64,000 bases of DNA, taken from positions 1-64,000 of the forward strand of contig CAJOKE010000018.1 of assembly GCA_905235225.1 (NCBI GenBank), read 5' to 3'. The notes below the pieces were generated by a model. The model was not told where the DNA came from. It did no database searches and was given only the letters and a program-made list of their open reading frames with translations. This document shows, one piece after another, positions 20,872 through 29,909 of this stretch (within the stretch, counting starts at the first letter, position 1; every line of letters begins with the position of its first letter). The DNA is from Paludibacteraceae bacterium. Lineage in GTDB: Bacteria; Bacteroidota; Bacteroidia; Bacteroidales; Paludibacteraceae. The position numbers and the translations under genes were made by a program.

Positions 20872-21288
20872 ATGGAAGAAAGAGTTGATAAATACCTATT
20901 CGCCATGCGAATCTACAAAACACGATCCATAGCGGCTGACGCATGCAAAAAAGGACGTGTAACCATGAATGGCGTTGAACTTAAGCCGTCACGTACATTC
21001 AAAATCGGAGATAAATTCTCCGTTCGGAAAGGTCCGATCACATTCAGCTTCGAAGTGTTGCAGTTAAGTGAGAACAGGCTTGGTGCGAAGTTGGTTCCGA
21101 ATTTTATGCGCGACATCACTTCGCATGATCAGCTTGAACTTTTGGAATTGGCAAAACTTGCAGGGCAAACAGGTCGCGATCGCGGAACCGGTCGCCCGAC
21201 CAAAAAAGACCGCAGGGAAATAGAACAATTCATTTCGGACGAATACTATGACTTTGAAGATTTAGACGATATAGACGATGAAGAGTAA
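20872..21288 (+). CDS. S4-domain RNA-binding protein (Hsp15-like)
   Basis: RVDKYLFAMRIYKTRSIAADACKKGRVTMNG S4 fold. Confidence 0.9.
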   Translation: MEERVDKYLFAMRIYKTRSIAADACKKGRVTMNGVELKPSRTFKIGDKFSVRKGPITFSFEVLQLSENRLGAKLVPNFMRDITSHDQLELLELAKLAGQTGRDRGTGRPTKKDRREIEQFISDEYYDFEDLDDIDDEE

Positions 21289-21736
21289 AAAAGACAATAT
21301 CGCCGAGTACATCTTGTACTTGTGGCAAATCGAAGACTACCTAAGGGCATTTCCCGAGCAGGCATACAGCAACACCGAACTGATGGAATTGCAAGAAATG
21401 ATGCATATGGAAGGTATCATATACAGCGGTCATCTACAGTTGGCACAAAATGCTTTACGGGAATTAGAGGAACTACACGATGAATTAATAGACACCGAAG
21501 CACCGTACCGCGCCGTCATGATTCATCTACAGCCATCACTCAATCTTTTCAAATCAAAGACCGACCGCCCGGGAATGTCTGATGTGGAAGCATGCCTGAC
21601 ACTGCTTTACCAAGTGATGATGCTTCGCCTGCAACAAAAGGAAATCAGTCCCGAAACCGAGGTTGTCGTCAAAGACGCAACACAATTACTACGTTTCTTA
21701 AGTAAGACATACTATGACAACGAAGCAGCGGTTTGA
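21278..21736 (+). CDS. DUF4924-like protein
   Basis: KDNIAEYILYLWQIEDYLRAF pattern known from Bacteroidota. Confidence 0.75.
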   Translation: MKSKKDNIAEYILYLWQIEDYLRAFPEQAYSNTELMELQEMMHMEGIIYSGHLQLAQNALRELEELHDELIDTEAPYRAVMIHLQPSLNLFKSKTDRPGMSDVEACLTLLYQVMMLRLQQKEISPETEVVVKDATQLLRFLSKTYYDNEAAV

Positions 21737-22349
21737 GTATATTCTGTCCTGGTTTGAGGCAAACATGCCAATAGCCGAGTCTGAATTGAATTATGCTAAT
21801 CCTTTCCAACTTCTGGTGGCAGTTATGCTTAGCGCACAATGCACCGATAAGCGGGTGAACATGGTCACCCCGGCATTATTTGCCGCATATCCGACTCCTC
21901 AAAGCATGGCAAATGCTACCAAAGAAGAGCTTTTACAATATATATCTTCCATCTCTTACCCGAACACAAAAGCGGAACATCTTATTGCCGCCGCCAAGAG
22001 GTTAACAGACGCATTTAACGGAATTGTACCAAACAACATTGAGGACTTACAGACACTATCGGGAGTGGGGCGAAAAACAGCAAATGTCATCTGTGCCGTT
22101 ATTTGGAACCAACCGACAATGGCTGTAGATACCCATATCTTCCGCGTATCAGAACGATTAGGACTAACCACTAACAGCAAAAGCCCTCTACAGACAGAAA
22201 AACAACTGGTGAAATATATACCTGAAAACATCATTCCAAAGGCACATCACTGGCTTCTGCTGCACGGTCGATACACTTGCCAGTCCCGCAAACCAAAATG
22301 CGACCAATGCGGTCTGACAGATTGGTGCCGATTCTTCGGAAAAAAATAA
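21714..22349 (+). CDS. nth: Endonuclease III
   Basis: LQTLSGVGRKTANVI HhH and Fe-S cysteines CQSRKPKCDQCGLTDWC. Confidence 0.97.
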   Translation: MTTKQRFEYILSWFEANMPIAESELNYANPFQLLVAVMLSAQCTDKRVNMVTPALFAAYPTPQSMANATKEELLQYISSISYPNTKAEHLIAAAKRLTDAFNGIVPNNIEDLQTLSGVGRKTANVICAVIWNQPTMAVDTHIFRVSERLGLTTNSKSPLQTEKQLVKYIPENIIPKAHHWLLLHGRYTCQSRKPKCDQCGLTDWCRFFGKK

Positions 22350-22357
22350 GAGAACCA

Positions 22358-22389
22358 TTTGCGTATATAAAAAATATATTGTACCTTTG
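22358..22389 (+). promoter_or_regulatory. recA promoter
   Basis: TTTGCGTATAT extended -33; N20; TACCTTTG. Confidence 0.8.
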
Positions 22390-22418
22390 CAGCAAAATTA
22401 CAATAATTACACAATACT

Positions 22419-23426
22419 ATGGCTGAAGAAAGAAAAATGCCATCCGCCGAAAAACTGAAGGCACTGCAAAATGCGATGGCGAAAATAGACAAAGACTTCG
22501 GTAAAGGAGCGATTATGCGCCTTGGCGAAGAAAAAATCGAAGATATTCCCGTTATCTCCACAGGATCGGTAGGATTGAACCTCGCACTGGGAGTTGGAGG
22601 TTACCCCCGCGGCAGAATAATTGAGATTTACGGTCCTGAATCCAGCGGTAAAACGACACTCGCTATCCATGCCATGGCAGAGGTTCAAAAACAAGGCGGT
22701 ATTGCAGCAATTATTGATGCCGAACACGCTTTTGACCGTTTCTATGCCGAGAAATTAGGAGTGGACACTGATAATCTGCTAATTGCCCAGCCCGACTGTG
22801 GGGAACAAGCACTTGAAATTGCAGACGAACTTATCCGATCCAGTGCCGTGGATTTAGTGGTGATTGACTCTGTGGCTGCGTTAACTCCAAAAGCCGAGAT
22901 AGACGGCGACATGGGCGACAATAAACTTGGTCTGCAGGCAAGACTTATGTCACAAGCTCTCCGCAAACTGACTGCCACCATCAACAAGACCCAAACAACT
23001 TGCATCTTTATCAACCAATTGCGCGAGAAAATCGGTGTCATGTTCGGCAATCCGGAAACAACGACAGGCGGTAACGCATTGAAATTCTACGCATCCGTCC
23101 GCATTGATATACGCAAAATCGGGCAAATAAAGGACGGCGACACGGTGCTGGGCAACCAGGTTCGCGTAAAAATTGTAAAAAACAAAGTGGCTCCACCATT
23201 CAAAAAGGCCGAATTTGACCTTATGTTCAATGAAGGAATCTCAAAAGTCGGCGAACTTGTTGACATGGGTGTTGAAACCGGCGTGCTAACCAAATCTGGC
23301 TCCTTCTACAGCTACAATGGCAACAAACTGGCGCAAGGACGCGATGCCGTTAAAAATGTCCTACGTGACAATCCTGATCTTGCCGAAGAAGTTGAAGCCA
23401 AGATAATGGAAGCCATTAAAAAGTAA
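22419..23426 (+). CDS. recA: Recombinase RecA
   Basis: [39 protein letters not shown]. Confidence 0.99.
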   Translation: MAEERKMPSAEKLKALQNAMAKIDKDFGKGAIMRLGEEKIEDIPVISTGSVGLNLALGVGGYPRGRIIEIYGPESSGKTTLAIHAMAEVQKQGGIAAIIDAEHAFDRFYAEKLGVDTDNLLIAQPDCGEQALEIADELIRSSAVDLVVIDSVAALTPKAEIDGDMGDNKLGLQARLMSQALRKLTATINKTQTTCIFINQLREKIGVMFGNPETTTGGNALKFYASVRIDIRKIGQIKDGDTVLGNQVRVKIVKNKVAPPFKKAEFDLMFNEGISKVGELVDMGVETGVLTKSGSFYSYNGNKLAQGRDAVKNVLRDNPDLAEEVEAKIMEAIKK

Positions 23427-23430
23427 GCTT

Positions 23431-24903
23431 ATGCAGCAAACCGTGCTGACAGTCAGACCCGCTGAGGCGAAACAAATAGAGGCGACGTACCGCGTGGTGC
23501 GTCGCTCTGTTGATGCCCGGCAAAGAGACATTAAAGTCAACTTGACCATTCTGGCTGATGACAAGGGCAACCTTGTTCCACAAGAGGCACCCGTTCCGTT
23601 GTATGAACCGCCGCATTTCATCGATGTAACCAATAAAGAAGCACCGCAAGCATGTATCGTCGGTGCCGGTCCTGCCGGATTGTTTGCTGCACTGACTTTA
23701 TTGGAACATGGAATCAAACCAATTATTTTCGAACGCGGAAAACCGGTCAGCGAACGCAAAAAAGATATTGCACTCCTAAACCGGAATGTAGCATTTAATC
23801 CCGAATCAAATTATTGTTTTGGCGAAGGCGGAGCAGGCACTTTTTCGGACGGTAAATTATTCTCACGCAGTAAAAAACGCGGCAACATGCAGCGTGTTAT
23901 GGAGTTTTTCCACTACTTCGGAGCGCAGGATACCATCCTCTATGAAGCACACGCACATATCGGTAGCGATAAACTGCCACGCATTATACAAAACATAAGG
24001 GAGTGCATATTAGCGCACGGCGGTGAAATATACTTCAACGAATTATTCAATGAGGCACAATTGGCACGCTTCTCCAAAATCCCAACCATCCTTGCCATTG
24101 GACATTCAGCACATGATACCTACAGAATGCTGGATTCATTAGGAGTGGCTATGGAAGCGAAAGGTTTTGCCATGGGCGTTCGTGCCGAACATCCTCAGGA
24201 ACTCATTAACAACCTTTTTTACCACCATGCGCCACAGGAAGAAATCAAAATTTTAGGCAATGCGTCCTATTCTTTGGTCACACAAGTCAACGGTCATGGT
24301 GTCTATAGTTTCTGCATGTGTCCGGGCGGACATATTGTACCCGCAGGCAGCAGCGAAGACGGGTGTGTAGTTAACGGCATGTCCTCTTCGCACCGCAACT
24401 CGCCATTTGCCAATTCCGGTATTGTAGTGGAACTGCACCCGGGGGGGCTGCCTATGCAAGCACTTGATTATCAAGAAGATTATGAGCGTCTTGCAAAGCT
24501 GCACGGCGGAAATGGCGCACAAGCACCCGCACAAAGATTGCGCGATTTCGTGGAGGGAAAAAACTCTGCCATACTGCCGGACTGTTCCTACCTGCCGGGG
24601 ATAATACCCTCGCGCTTGGATCAATGGCTTCCGGAACCGATTCGGACAGGATTACAACAGGGATTCAAAGACTTTGACCGTAAAATGCACGGTTTTCTGA
24701 CCAACGAAGCCGTCATTGTCGGGGTTGAGAGCCGCAGCAGTTCGCCGGTACGTATTCTGCGTGACCCGCAAACGATGCAATCGCTTTCACACACCAATCT
24801 TTATCCTTGCGGAGAAGGGGCCGGATATGCCGGAGGTATCACATCATCTGCCTTGGACGGAATTAACGCTGCTCTTAAAATCGCTGATCTATATGGAAAA
24901 TAA
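23431..24903 (+). CDS. FAD-dependent dehydrogenase (COG2509-like)
   Basis: GAGPAGLFAALTLLEHGIKPIIFERGKPVSERKKD and GEGGAGTFSDGKLFSR. Confidence 0.88.
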   Translation: MQQTVLTVRPAEAKQIEATYRVVRRSVDARQRDIKVNLTILADDKGNLVPQEAPVPLYEPPHFIDVTNKEAPQACIVGAGPAGLFAALTLLEHGIKPIIFERGKPVSERKKDIALLNRNVAFNPESNYCFGEGGAGTFSDGKLFSRSKKRGNMQRVMEFFHYFGAQDTILYEAHAHIGSDKLPRIIQNIRECILAHGGEIYFNELFNEAQLARFSKIPTILAIGHSAHDTYRMLDSLGVAMEAKGFAMGVRAEHPQELINNLFYHHAPQEEIKILGNASYSLVTQVNGHGVYSFCMCPGGHIVPAGSSEDGCVVNGMSSSHRNSPFANSGIVVELHPGGLPMQALDYQEDYERLAKLHGGNGAQAPAQRLRDFVEGKNSAILPDCSYLPGIIPSRLDQWLPEPIRTGLQQGFKDFDRKMHGFLTNEAVIVGVESRSSSPVRILRDPQTMQSLSHTNLYPCGEGAGYAGGITSSALDGINAALKIADLYGK

Positions 24904-25585
24904 CTTCGAAAGAAGCATACAGGCATTGGGCAATACCGCTTTCAAGCAACTCCAAAATGTTAACATTATTCTGTTCGGGGTCGGCGGAGTCGGTGGTTGG
25001 TGCGCTGAAGCATTGGTGAGAACGGGAGTACAACATCTGACTATTGTTGATTTTGATACCGTCAATCCAAGCAATATAAACCGCCAAGTAGTGGCCACAA
25101 CCCGAGATATAGGACAGCACAAAGTCGAAGCAATGCGGGAACGGCTTCTAACCATCAATCCCCAAGCAGATATAGTGGCTGTTAATGAACGCTTTTCGGC
25201 TGACACAGCAGAACTATTTGACTTCAATCAATACGATTATGTGATCGATGCTATTGATAGTGTACGCGACAAGGTATTACTTATTACCCAAGCCTGCGCC
25301 GCAAAGGCTGTGTTTTTTTCCTCAATGGGAGCCGGGCGCAAACTTGACCCGACTGCTATCCGCGTGAGTGCCTTTAAGAAAGTTGAAGGATGCCCTCTTG
25401 CTCGCGCCGTCCGACACCAACTGAAGTCCACATTCAACTTACAACCGTCAACTCTCAACTTCCGTTGCGTCTGGTCACCGGAACTGAGTACGCCATCCGG
25501 CACCATAGCACCCGTTGTCGGTGTATTCGGAATGACGCTCGCCAATTTGGTAATTCAACATATTTTAACCTCTTCCACAACGTAA
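24893..25585 (+). CDS. tcdA: ThiF-family tRNA threonylcarbamoyladenosine dehydratase-like protein
   Basis: GVGGVGGWCAEALVRTGVQHLTIVDFDTVNPSNINRQ; GRKLDPTAIRV. Start within the longer ORF. Confidence 0.88.
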   Translation: MENNFERSIQALGNTAFKQLQNVNIILFGVGGVGGWCAEALVRTGVQHLTIVDFDTVNPSNINRQVVATTRDIGQHKVEAMRERLLTINPQADIVAVNERFSADTAELFDFNQYDYVIDAIDSVRDKVLLITQACAAKAVFFSSMGAGRKLDPTAIRVSAFKKVEGCPLARAVRHQLKSTFNLQPSTLNFRCVWSPELSTPSGTIAPVVGVFGMTLANLVIQHILTSSTT

Positions 25586-25675
25586 TTTCACCCCTATATT
25601 TCTTTTCTGTTCCATACTGTTATTACTGCTATCTACGTGTCAACTACAAATATTTACTTCCCCTAAAAACTACCT

Positions 25676-26281
25676 ATGTTCATCCCTTTAATTGACGATA
25701 TCGAAATTGACCGCGAAACACATCTGGTCAAAGACGCAAAACATAATATTCACCTTACCAAACTGGAATTCGGCTTGCTGGATTTTCTCGCCACACATGC
25801 CAATCGTGTTTGCACAAGAAATGACCTCTTGGACCATGTCTGGGGAGAACGGTTCATGTATGACACCGGGACTATTGATGTTCACTTGAATGCCTTACGC
25901 CGAAAAATGGGATGGAACAACAAAACGCCTATCGAAACACTGAGAGGTATAGGCTTTGTATTTCACACAAAGAACGTACAGACACACCAATTATCTCCAT
26001 TGCTCGAAGTTTCCTCACAATGGATCAATGCACACTCCGGAGACTTCGCCGCTCATGGATTAACAATAGAGGTGGCTCTCACACCATGGGTAAATGAATT
26101 GACCATTCATCCTGACAACCTGCATCGATGGCTGGATGCTTCGTTGGACACGCTGCTGCCAACCGCCCAACCCGGTGTAATTAGATTATCATCACGCCTG
26201 ACTATACACTATTTCTCACTGAAACTTGATATTAACGGAACCAACTGTGAACTCAATATCCCAATCTTAAGGAATACTTAA
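25676..26281 (+). CDS. OmpR-type winged-helix protein without receiver domain
   Basis: HLTKLEFGLLDFLATHANRVCTRNDLLDHVWGERF...TIDVHLNALRRKMGWNNKTPIETLRGIGFVF; no receiver sequence in the ORF or immediately upstream. Confidence 0.8.
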   Translation: MFIPLIDDIEIDRETHLVKDAKHNIHLTKLEFGLLDFLATHANRVCTRNDLLDHVWGERFMYDTGTIDVHLNALRRKMGWNNKTPIETLRGIGFVFHTKNVQTHQLSPLLEVSSQWINAHSGDFAAHGLTIEVALTPWVNELTIHPDNLHRWLDASLDTLLPTAQPGVIRLSSRLTIHYFSLKLDINGTNCELNIPILRNT

Positions 26282-26331
26282 ACTTCTTTTCCCCATTATT
26301 TCGTACCTTTGCACCATATTTTATAGCAAAA

Positions 26332-26631
26332 ATGGTCAATTTTGAAGGTATTATAGTTGGAGCATCTGTCTTCCTTATGATCGGAATGTTCCACCCGCTG
26401 GTTATCAAAGCCGAATATTATATCGGAGTTAAATGCTGGCCTGCATTCGCATTGGTCGGATTGTTGGCACTCGGTGCATCTTTATTAGTGACAAATACAG
26501 TCATCTCCGTACTACTCGGAGCATTCGCTTTCTCTTGTTTTTGGTCCATCTTGGAACTTTTTGAACAGCAAAAAAGAGTGGAAAGAGGCTGGTTCCCCAA
26601 AAATCCCGACAAAAAGGACAAAGAAAAATAA
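26332..26631 (+). CDS. DUF4491-like small membrane protein
   Basis: NFEGIIVGASVFLMIGMFHPLVIKAEYYIG pattern. Confidence 0.75.
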   Translation: MVNFEGIIVGASVFLMIGMFHPLVIKAEYYIGVKCWPAFALVGLLALGASLLVTNTVISVLLGAFAFSCFWSILELFEQQKRVERGWFPKNPDKKDKEK

Positions 26632-26677
26632 AACCGATTTGCACAGGCGGATTATTTGATGTACCTTTGTCGCCGAA

Positions 26678-27025
26678 ATGGAAATCGTCAATCTTTTACA
26701 GTTCGCCACAAGGCAGGAGTTGCGTGCTTGGTTGGAGCAAAACGCCGCTTCTGAACGTTTTTGCTGGATTGCTATTTATCGAAGTAAAAAGCCACCGGCA
26801 GGAATCTGCCTGCCATATATTGATGTGGTCGAAGAAGCGTTATGCTTTGGATGGATTGATTCTACACTGAAGCGGCTGCCGGACGGCCGTTTGGCTCAAC
26901 GTTTGTCACCTCGGCGAAAGACAAGCCACTGGACTGCACTTAACATACAACGTTGCGCAAATCTTAATGCCCGTGGACTAATGACTCCCCTCGGCATCAA
27001 AGCCATCCCCACCAACCTCAACTAA
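26678..27025 (+). CDS. YdeI/OmpD-associated family protein, apparently C-terminally truncated
   Basis: CWIAIYRSKKPPAGICLPYIDVVEEALCFGWIDSTLKRLPDGRLAQRLSPRRKTSHWTALNIQR...GLMTPLGIKA, then an early stop. Confidence 0.7.
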   Translation: MEIVNLLQFATRQELRAWLEQNAASERFCWIAIYRSKKPPAGICLPYIDVVEEALCFGWIDSTLKRLPDGRLAQRLSPRRKTSHWTALNIQRCANLNARGLMTPLGIKAIPTNLN

Positions 27026-27149
27026 ATATTGTAGATTATATTACAAATTATGGTTTGCAACCAAGGCATTCCACATTTTTTTGTGTTCGTATTTGATGGC
27101 TGTATCTTGGGACAAAAGATTTGCATAGCATTCTACAAAACACTTTGGA

Positions 27150-28142
27150 TTATCCAACAAACGTTGGTATTATGCCGTTTATAATTAACTGACACCCATG
27201 GGTATTTCGAATTTGCTCAACTTCCCTTTCTACTGATTCCTTATCTGCTTCTGCAACAGATCGCGTTGATAATATGTAGTACCTTTCAAGCGTGCTTGAT
27301 TGTATTTTTTCTTTGGCTGTAACTACAATATTATGCGTTATTTCTATATCAAATTTAACTTCCACCGCCTCAAAAGCAGTTCCGTCTTCATTTACCACAT
27401 CAATATCGCCATGCCTTCCACTGCGTGCATCAGCTGATGTATGAGGCTCTATTGGAAGTAACTGTTTGTCCGCATAGCGGGATATTTGTTTAGTAATAAC
27501 CTCATATATTGCATATAATGCTAACACCGGCAGACGTGAAGCACCGGCAGAGTGATACTTTCCACAAAAATGTTTTTTCAGTAGTTCTACAATTGAATCT
27601 ATAGTGAGATTTTGAGGAGTAGCTATACTTATCTGCTTTTTATCTCTTTGAATAATTAAGTTCTGCAACAGATAGTCAACAATTTCTTCTTGCTTTCCGC
27701 TTTGCTCGATCTGCTTTATTGCTTCCAAAAAAGCAGGTTTCAATGTTGGAATGGAAGGCTTAATTGCCCCCGTATACTTTTCATCATATGGCACTTTTTG
27801 TTCAAGAGACCGGGTCAACCAACCACTTGATCCCATTGCAGGAAAGCGATTCTCCTTCAGGAAAGGCGTAATATAATTAGCATCAAAAGTCCGCCCGGCA
27901 TAACCGCCTTTTATACTGGATTGATGCCTGCGAATATCTTGTTGAGGATGAAGACATTTATATACTGCACTACTTGTAAATACAACTGTCATTACCGCCT
28001 TAGAACTCTCTGAATTGTCAATAATTACGTTTAGCGGGTGTCTAATACTGTCCGGCAACGTACTTTCTGCCTGATTTCCGTTAGCCGCAACTATTACAGC
28101 TGCATCGTATTTCTTTTGTAGAAATTCACTTGCTTGCATCAT
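27150..28142 (-). CDS. Type II restriction endonuclease (PD-(D/E)XK-like), possibly frameshifted at the C-terminus
   Basis: RHGDIDVVNEDGTAFEAVEVKFD nuclease-like motif; 4-bp overlap with the adjacent C5 methyltransferase. Confidence 0.8.
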   Translation of the reverse strand: MMQASEFLQKKYDAAVIVAANGNQAESTLPDSIRHPLNVIIDNSESSKAVMTVVFTSSAVYKCLHPQQDIRRHQSSIKGGYAGRTFDANYITPFLKENRFPAMGSSGWLTRSLEQKVPYDEKYTGAIKPSIPTLKPAFLEAIKQIEQSGKQEEIVDYLLQNLIIQRDKKQISIATPQNLTIDSIVELLKKHFCGKYHSAGASRLPVLALYAIYEVITKQISRYADKQLLPIEPHTSADARSGRHGDIDVVNEDGTAFEAVEVKFDIEITHNIVVTAKEKIQSSTLERYYILSTRSVAEADKESVEREVEQIRNTHGCQLIINGIIPTFVG

Positions 28143-29311
28143 AATAATTGCTGTTTGATTTGTTTTATTATTTCCTGTATCATCGGTACGCATACCGCAT
28201 TACCCGCTTGGCGATACTGTTCCGTTATACTGGTATCTCTAATGAACGATTCCGGAAAACCCATCAAACGATAACACTCATTTAGTGTTAATTTACGTAC
28301 ATTTGCACCGTCATATATCCAAAAACGACCGGAGGTCTCTTGGGATGGCAATGCCGGATGAACACCTTCGATTGAATAAATACGATTAGGTTGCTTGTGA
28401 ACCCTTGACAAATATTCCGTACCGGGACGCACACCGGCCTTCCGAATTTGCTTATTTCGATATCCGACAAATATCAATCCGGATTCTTGACGCCTGAAAC
28501 TGTCTAAAATAGTATATGGCTCCTTGATATACTCATAATTGGATGTATCGCTATCAAGAATATCCTTAATAAAGACCTTTTCTTTTATTGGCAATTGTGA
28601 AAAATCAAATTCTTTTTCCTTGTGAGCCACTATAATAATCCGCTCCCTATTTTGAGCCACACCGAAATTGGACGCATTCAAAACCTGATATGGATGATGA
28701 GTATATCCAAGATGATCCAAACCCTCCAAAATAGTTTTTAGTGTTCTTCCATGGTCATGGTGTACTAAGTGTTTGACATTTTCCAGAAAGACCACTTTAG
28801 GTTGCTTTGCTTCAATTATGCGAAAAACATTATATATTAATGTTCCCCGTGTGTCATCAAAACCTCGCATCTTGCCTGATATACTAAATGGTTGGCATGG
28901 AAAACCTGCACACAAAACATCATGAGTCGGAATAATTTCTAAAGGAATCTGCGTTATATCTCCAAAAGGAAATTCTCCATAATTTGCATTATAAACCCTT
29001 TGGGCATTTGGATTAAATTCTGACGAAAATACACATTTACCACCTTCATCCTGCAGAGGTATCCGAAAACCGCCTATCCCGGCGAAGAGGTCTATAAACG
29101 TAAATTCGGCATCAATTGGAGGAGGAAAAGGCACATCGTATTGTATATCTCCTACACCGTCAATATCATACGACATGGCAAACGGCGACACATAAGAAAA
29201 GGATTCCTGATGAGTATAAAATTGCTTAGACTGAGCCTTATGCGTGATAAATGCTATATCACGCTCATCATATGTCGCTTGCAACTCTCTATACCAGTCA
29301 GAATACCGCAT
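28139..29311 (-). CDS. DNA (cytosine-5) methyltransferase
   Basis: FIDLFAGIGGFRIPL, DVLCAGFPCQPFSISGKMRGF, ENVKHL, and AGNAVCVPMI. Confidence 0.97.
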   Translation of the reverse strand: MRYSDWYRELQATYDERDIAFITHKAQSKQFYTHQESFSYVSPFAMSYDIDGVGDIQYDVPFPPPIDAEFTFIDLFAGIGGFRIPLQDEGGKCVFSSEFNPNAQRVYNANYGEFPFGDITQIPLEIIPTHDVLCAGFPCQPFSISGKMRGFDDTRGTLIYNVFRIIEAKQPKVVFLENVKHLVHHDHGRTLKTILEGLDHLGYTHHPYQVLNASNFGVAQNRERIIIVAHKEKEFDFSQLPIKEKVFIKDILDSDTSNYEYIKEPYTILDSFRRQESGLIFVGYRNKQIRKAGVRPGTEYLSRVHKQPNRIYSIEGVHPALPSQETSGRFWIYDGANVRKLTLNECYRLMGFPESFIRDTSITEQYRQAGNAVCVPMIQEIIKQIKQQLL

Positions 29312-29520
29312 ATTGGACGCAAAAGTACAAAAAAAAAAGTGAAGTAGCAAATATAATTTATCATTTTGGGTCAAATGGAATATTTTTGCATATAAAAGAT
29401 TCTTTTTCATCCATATAGATGATATAAAAGACATATAACTAGACTATCGATGTGATATTATGCCTTAACACAACATATAGTCTGTATCTTTATAATTGTA
29501 TATTTTACAAAGACACTAAC

Positions 29521-29547
29521 TGTAATATATATATAATATATATTACA
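29521..29547. repeat. AT-rich inverted repeat upstream of the methyltransferase
   Basis: TGTAATATATAT ... ATATATATTACA, perfect 12-bp arms. Confidence 0.6.
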
Positions 29548-29577
29548 TATACAATGGTCTTTTTTTGTGTTTCTCCC

Positions 29578-29601
29578 AAAATGTACGATTATTAAGATTT
29601 T
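29578..29601. repeat. 24-bp direct repeat, copy 1 (flanks an 11-bp array)
   Basis: AAAATGTACGATTATTAAGATTTT; copy at 29694-29717 differs at 2 positions. Confidence 0.85.
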
Positions 29602-29624
29602 CTCATCCTCAACTCGTCTTTTTG

Positions 29625-29668
29625 CTTACCTGACACATACGACTCGCTTACGGGAGACTTACGACTCG
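29625..29668 (-). repeat. 11-bp-period array, 4 units
   Basis: Minus strand CGAGTCGTAAG TCTCCCGTAAG CGAGTCGTATG TGTCAGGTAAG; shares unit vocabulary with 48618-48694. Confidence 0.85.
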
Positions 29669-29693
29669 ATAGAACACAACTGATTTCATGACT

Positions 29694-29717
29694 AAAATGT
29701 CCGATTTTTAAGATTTT
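29694..29717. repeat. 24-bp direct repeat, copy 2
   Basis: AAAATGTCCGATTTTTAAGATTTT. Confidence 0.85.
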
Positions 29718-29729
29718 ATGCCGGCATAA

Positions 29730-29760
29730 CAAAAATGGATGACACTTGCCATCCATTTTG
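29730..29760 (-). terminator. Intrinsic terminator after tRNA-Pro
   Basis: Minus strand AAAATGGATGGCAAGTGTCATCCATTTTTG. Confidence 0.8.
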
Positions 29761-29761
29761 G

Positions 29762-29834
29762 TCGAGAAGACGTGACTCGAACACGCGACCCCTACGTCCC
29801 GAACGTAGTGCGCTACCAACTGCGCCACTTCTCG
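29762..29834 (-). tRNA. tRNA-Pro (CGG)
   Basis: Acceptor CGAGAAG/CTTCTCG; anticodon arm CTACG TTCGGGA CGTAG. Confidence 0.92.
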
Positions 29835-29856
29835 TCGCTTTCTACAAAAGCGGCTG

Positions 29857-29888
29857 CAAAAGTACTGCTTTTTTTTTATTCCTGCAAA
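29857..29888 (-). promoter_or_regulatory. tRNA-Pro promoter
   Basis: TTTG-N20-TACTTTTG with AAAAAGCAG before the -7 box. Confidence 0.8.
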
Positions 29889-29909
29889 TATTTTTGCATT
29901 TTATGATTA

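Noticed and set aside
27150-29311. Novel phage-defence island around the methyltransferase
   Set aside because: Only a two-gene type II restriction-modification pair is visible; neighbours are housekeeping genes, and no other defence families were recognised.
29521-29547. Inverted AT-rich repeat as a restriction-modification controller-protein operator
   Set aside because: No controller gene is present and the sequence is mostly alternating AT; kept only as a low-confidence repeat feature.
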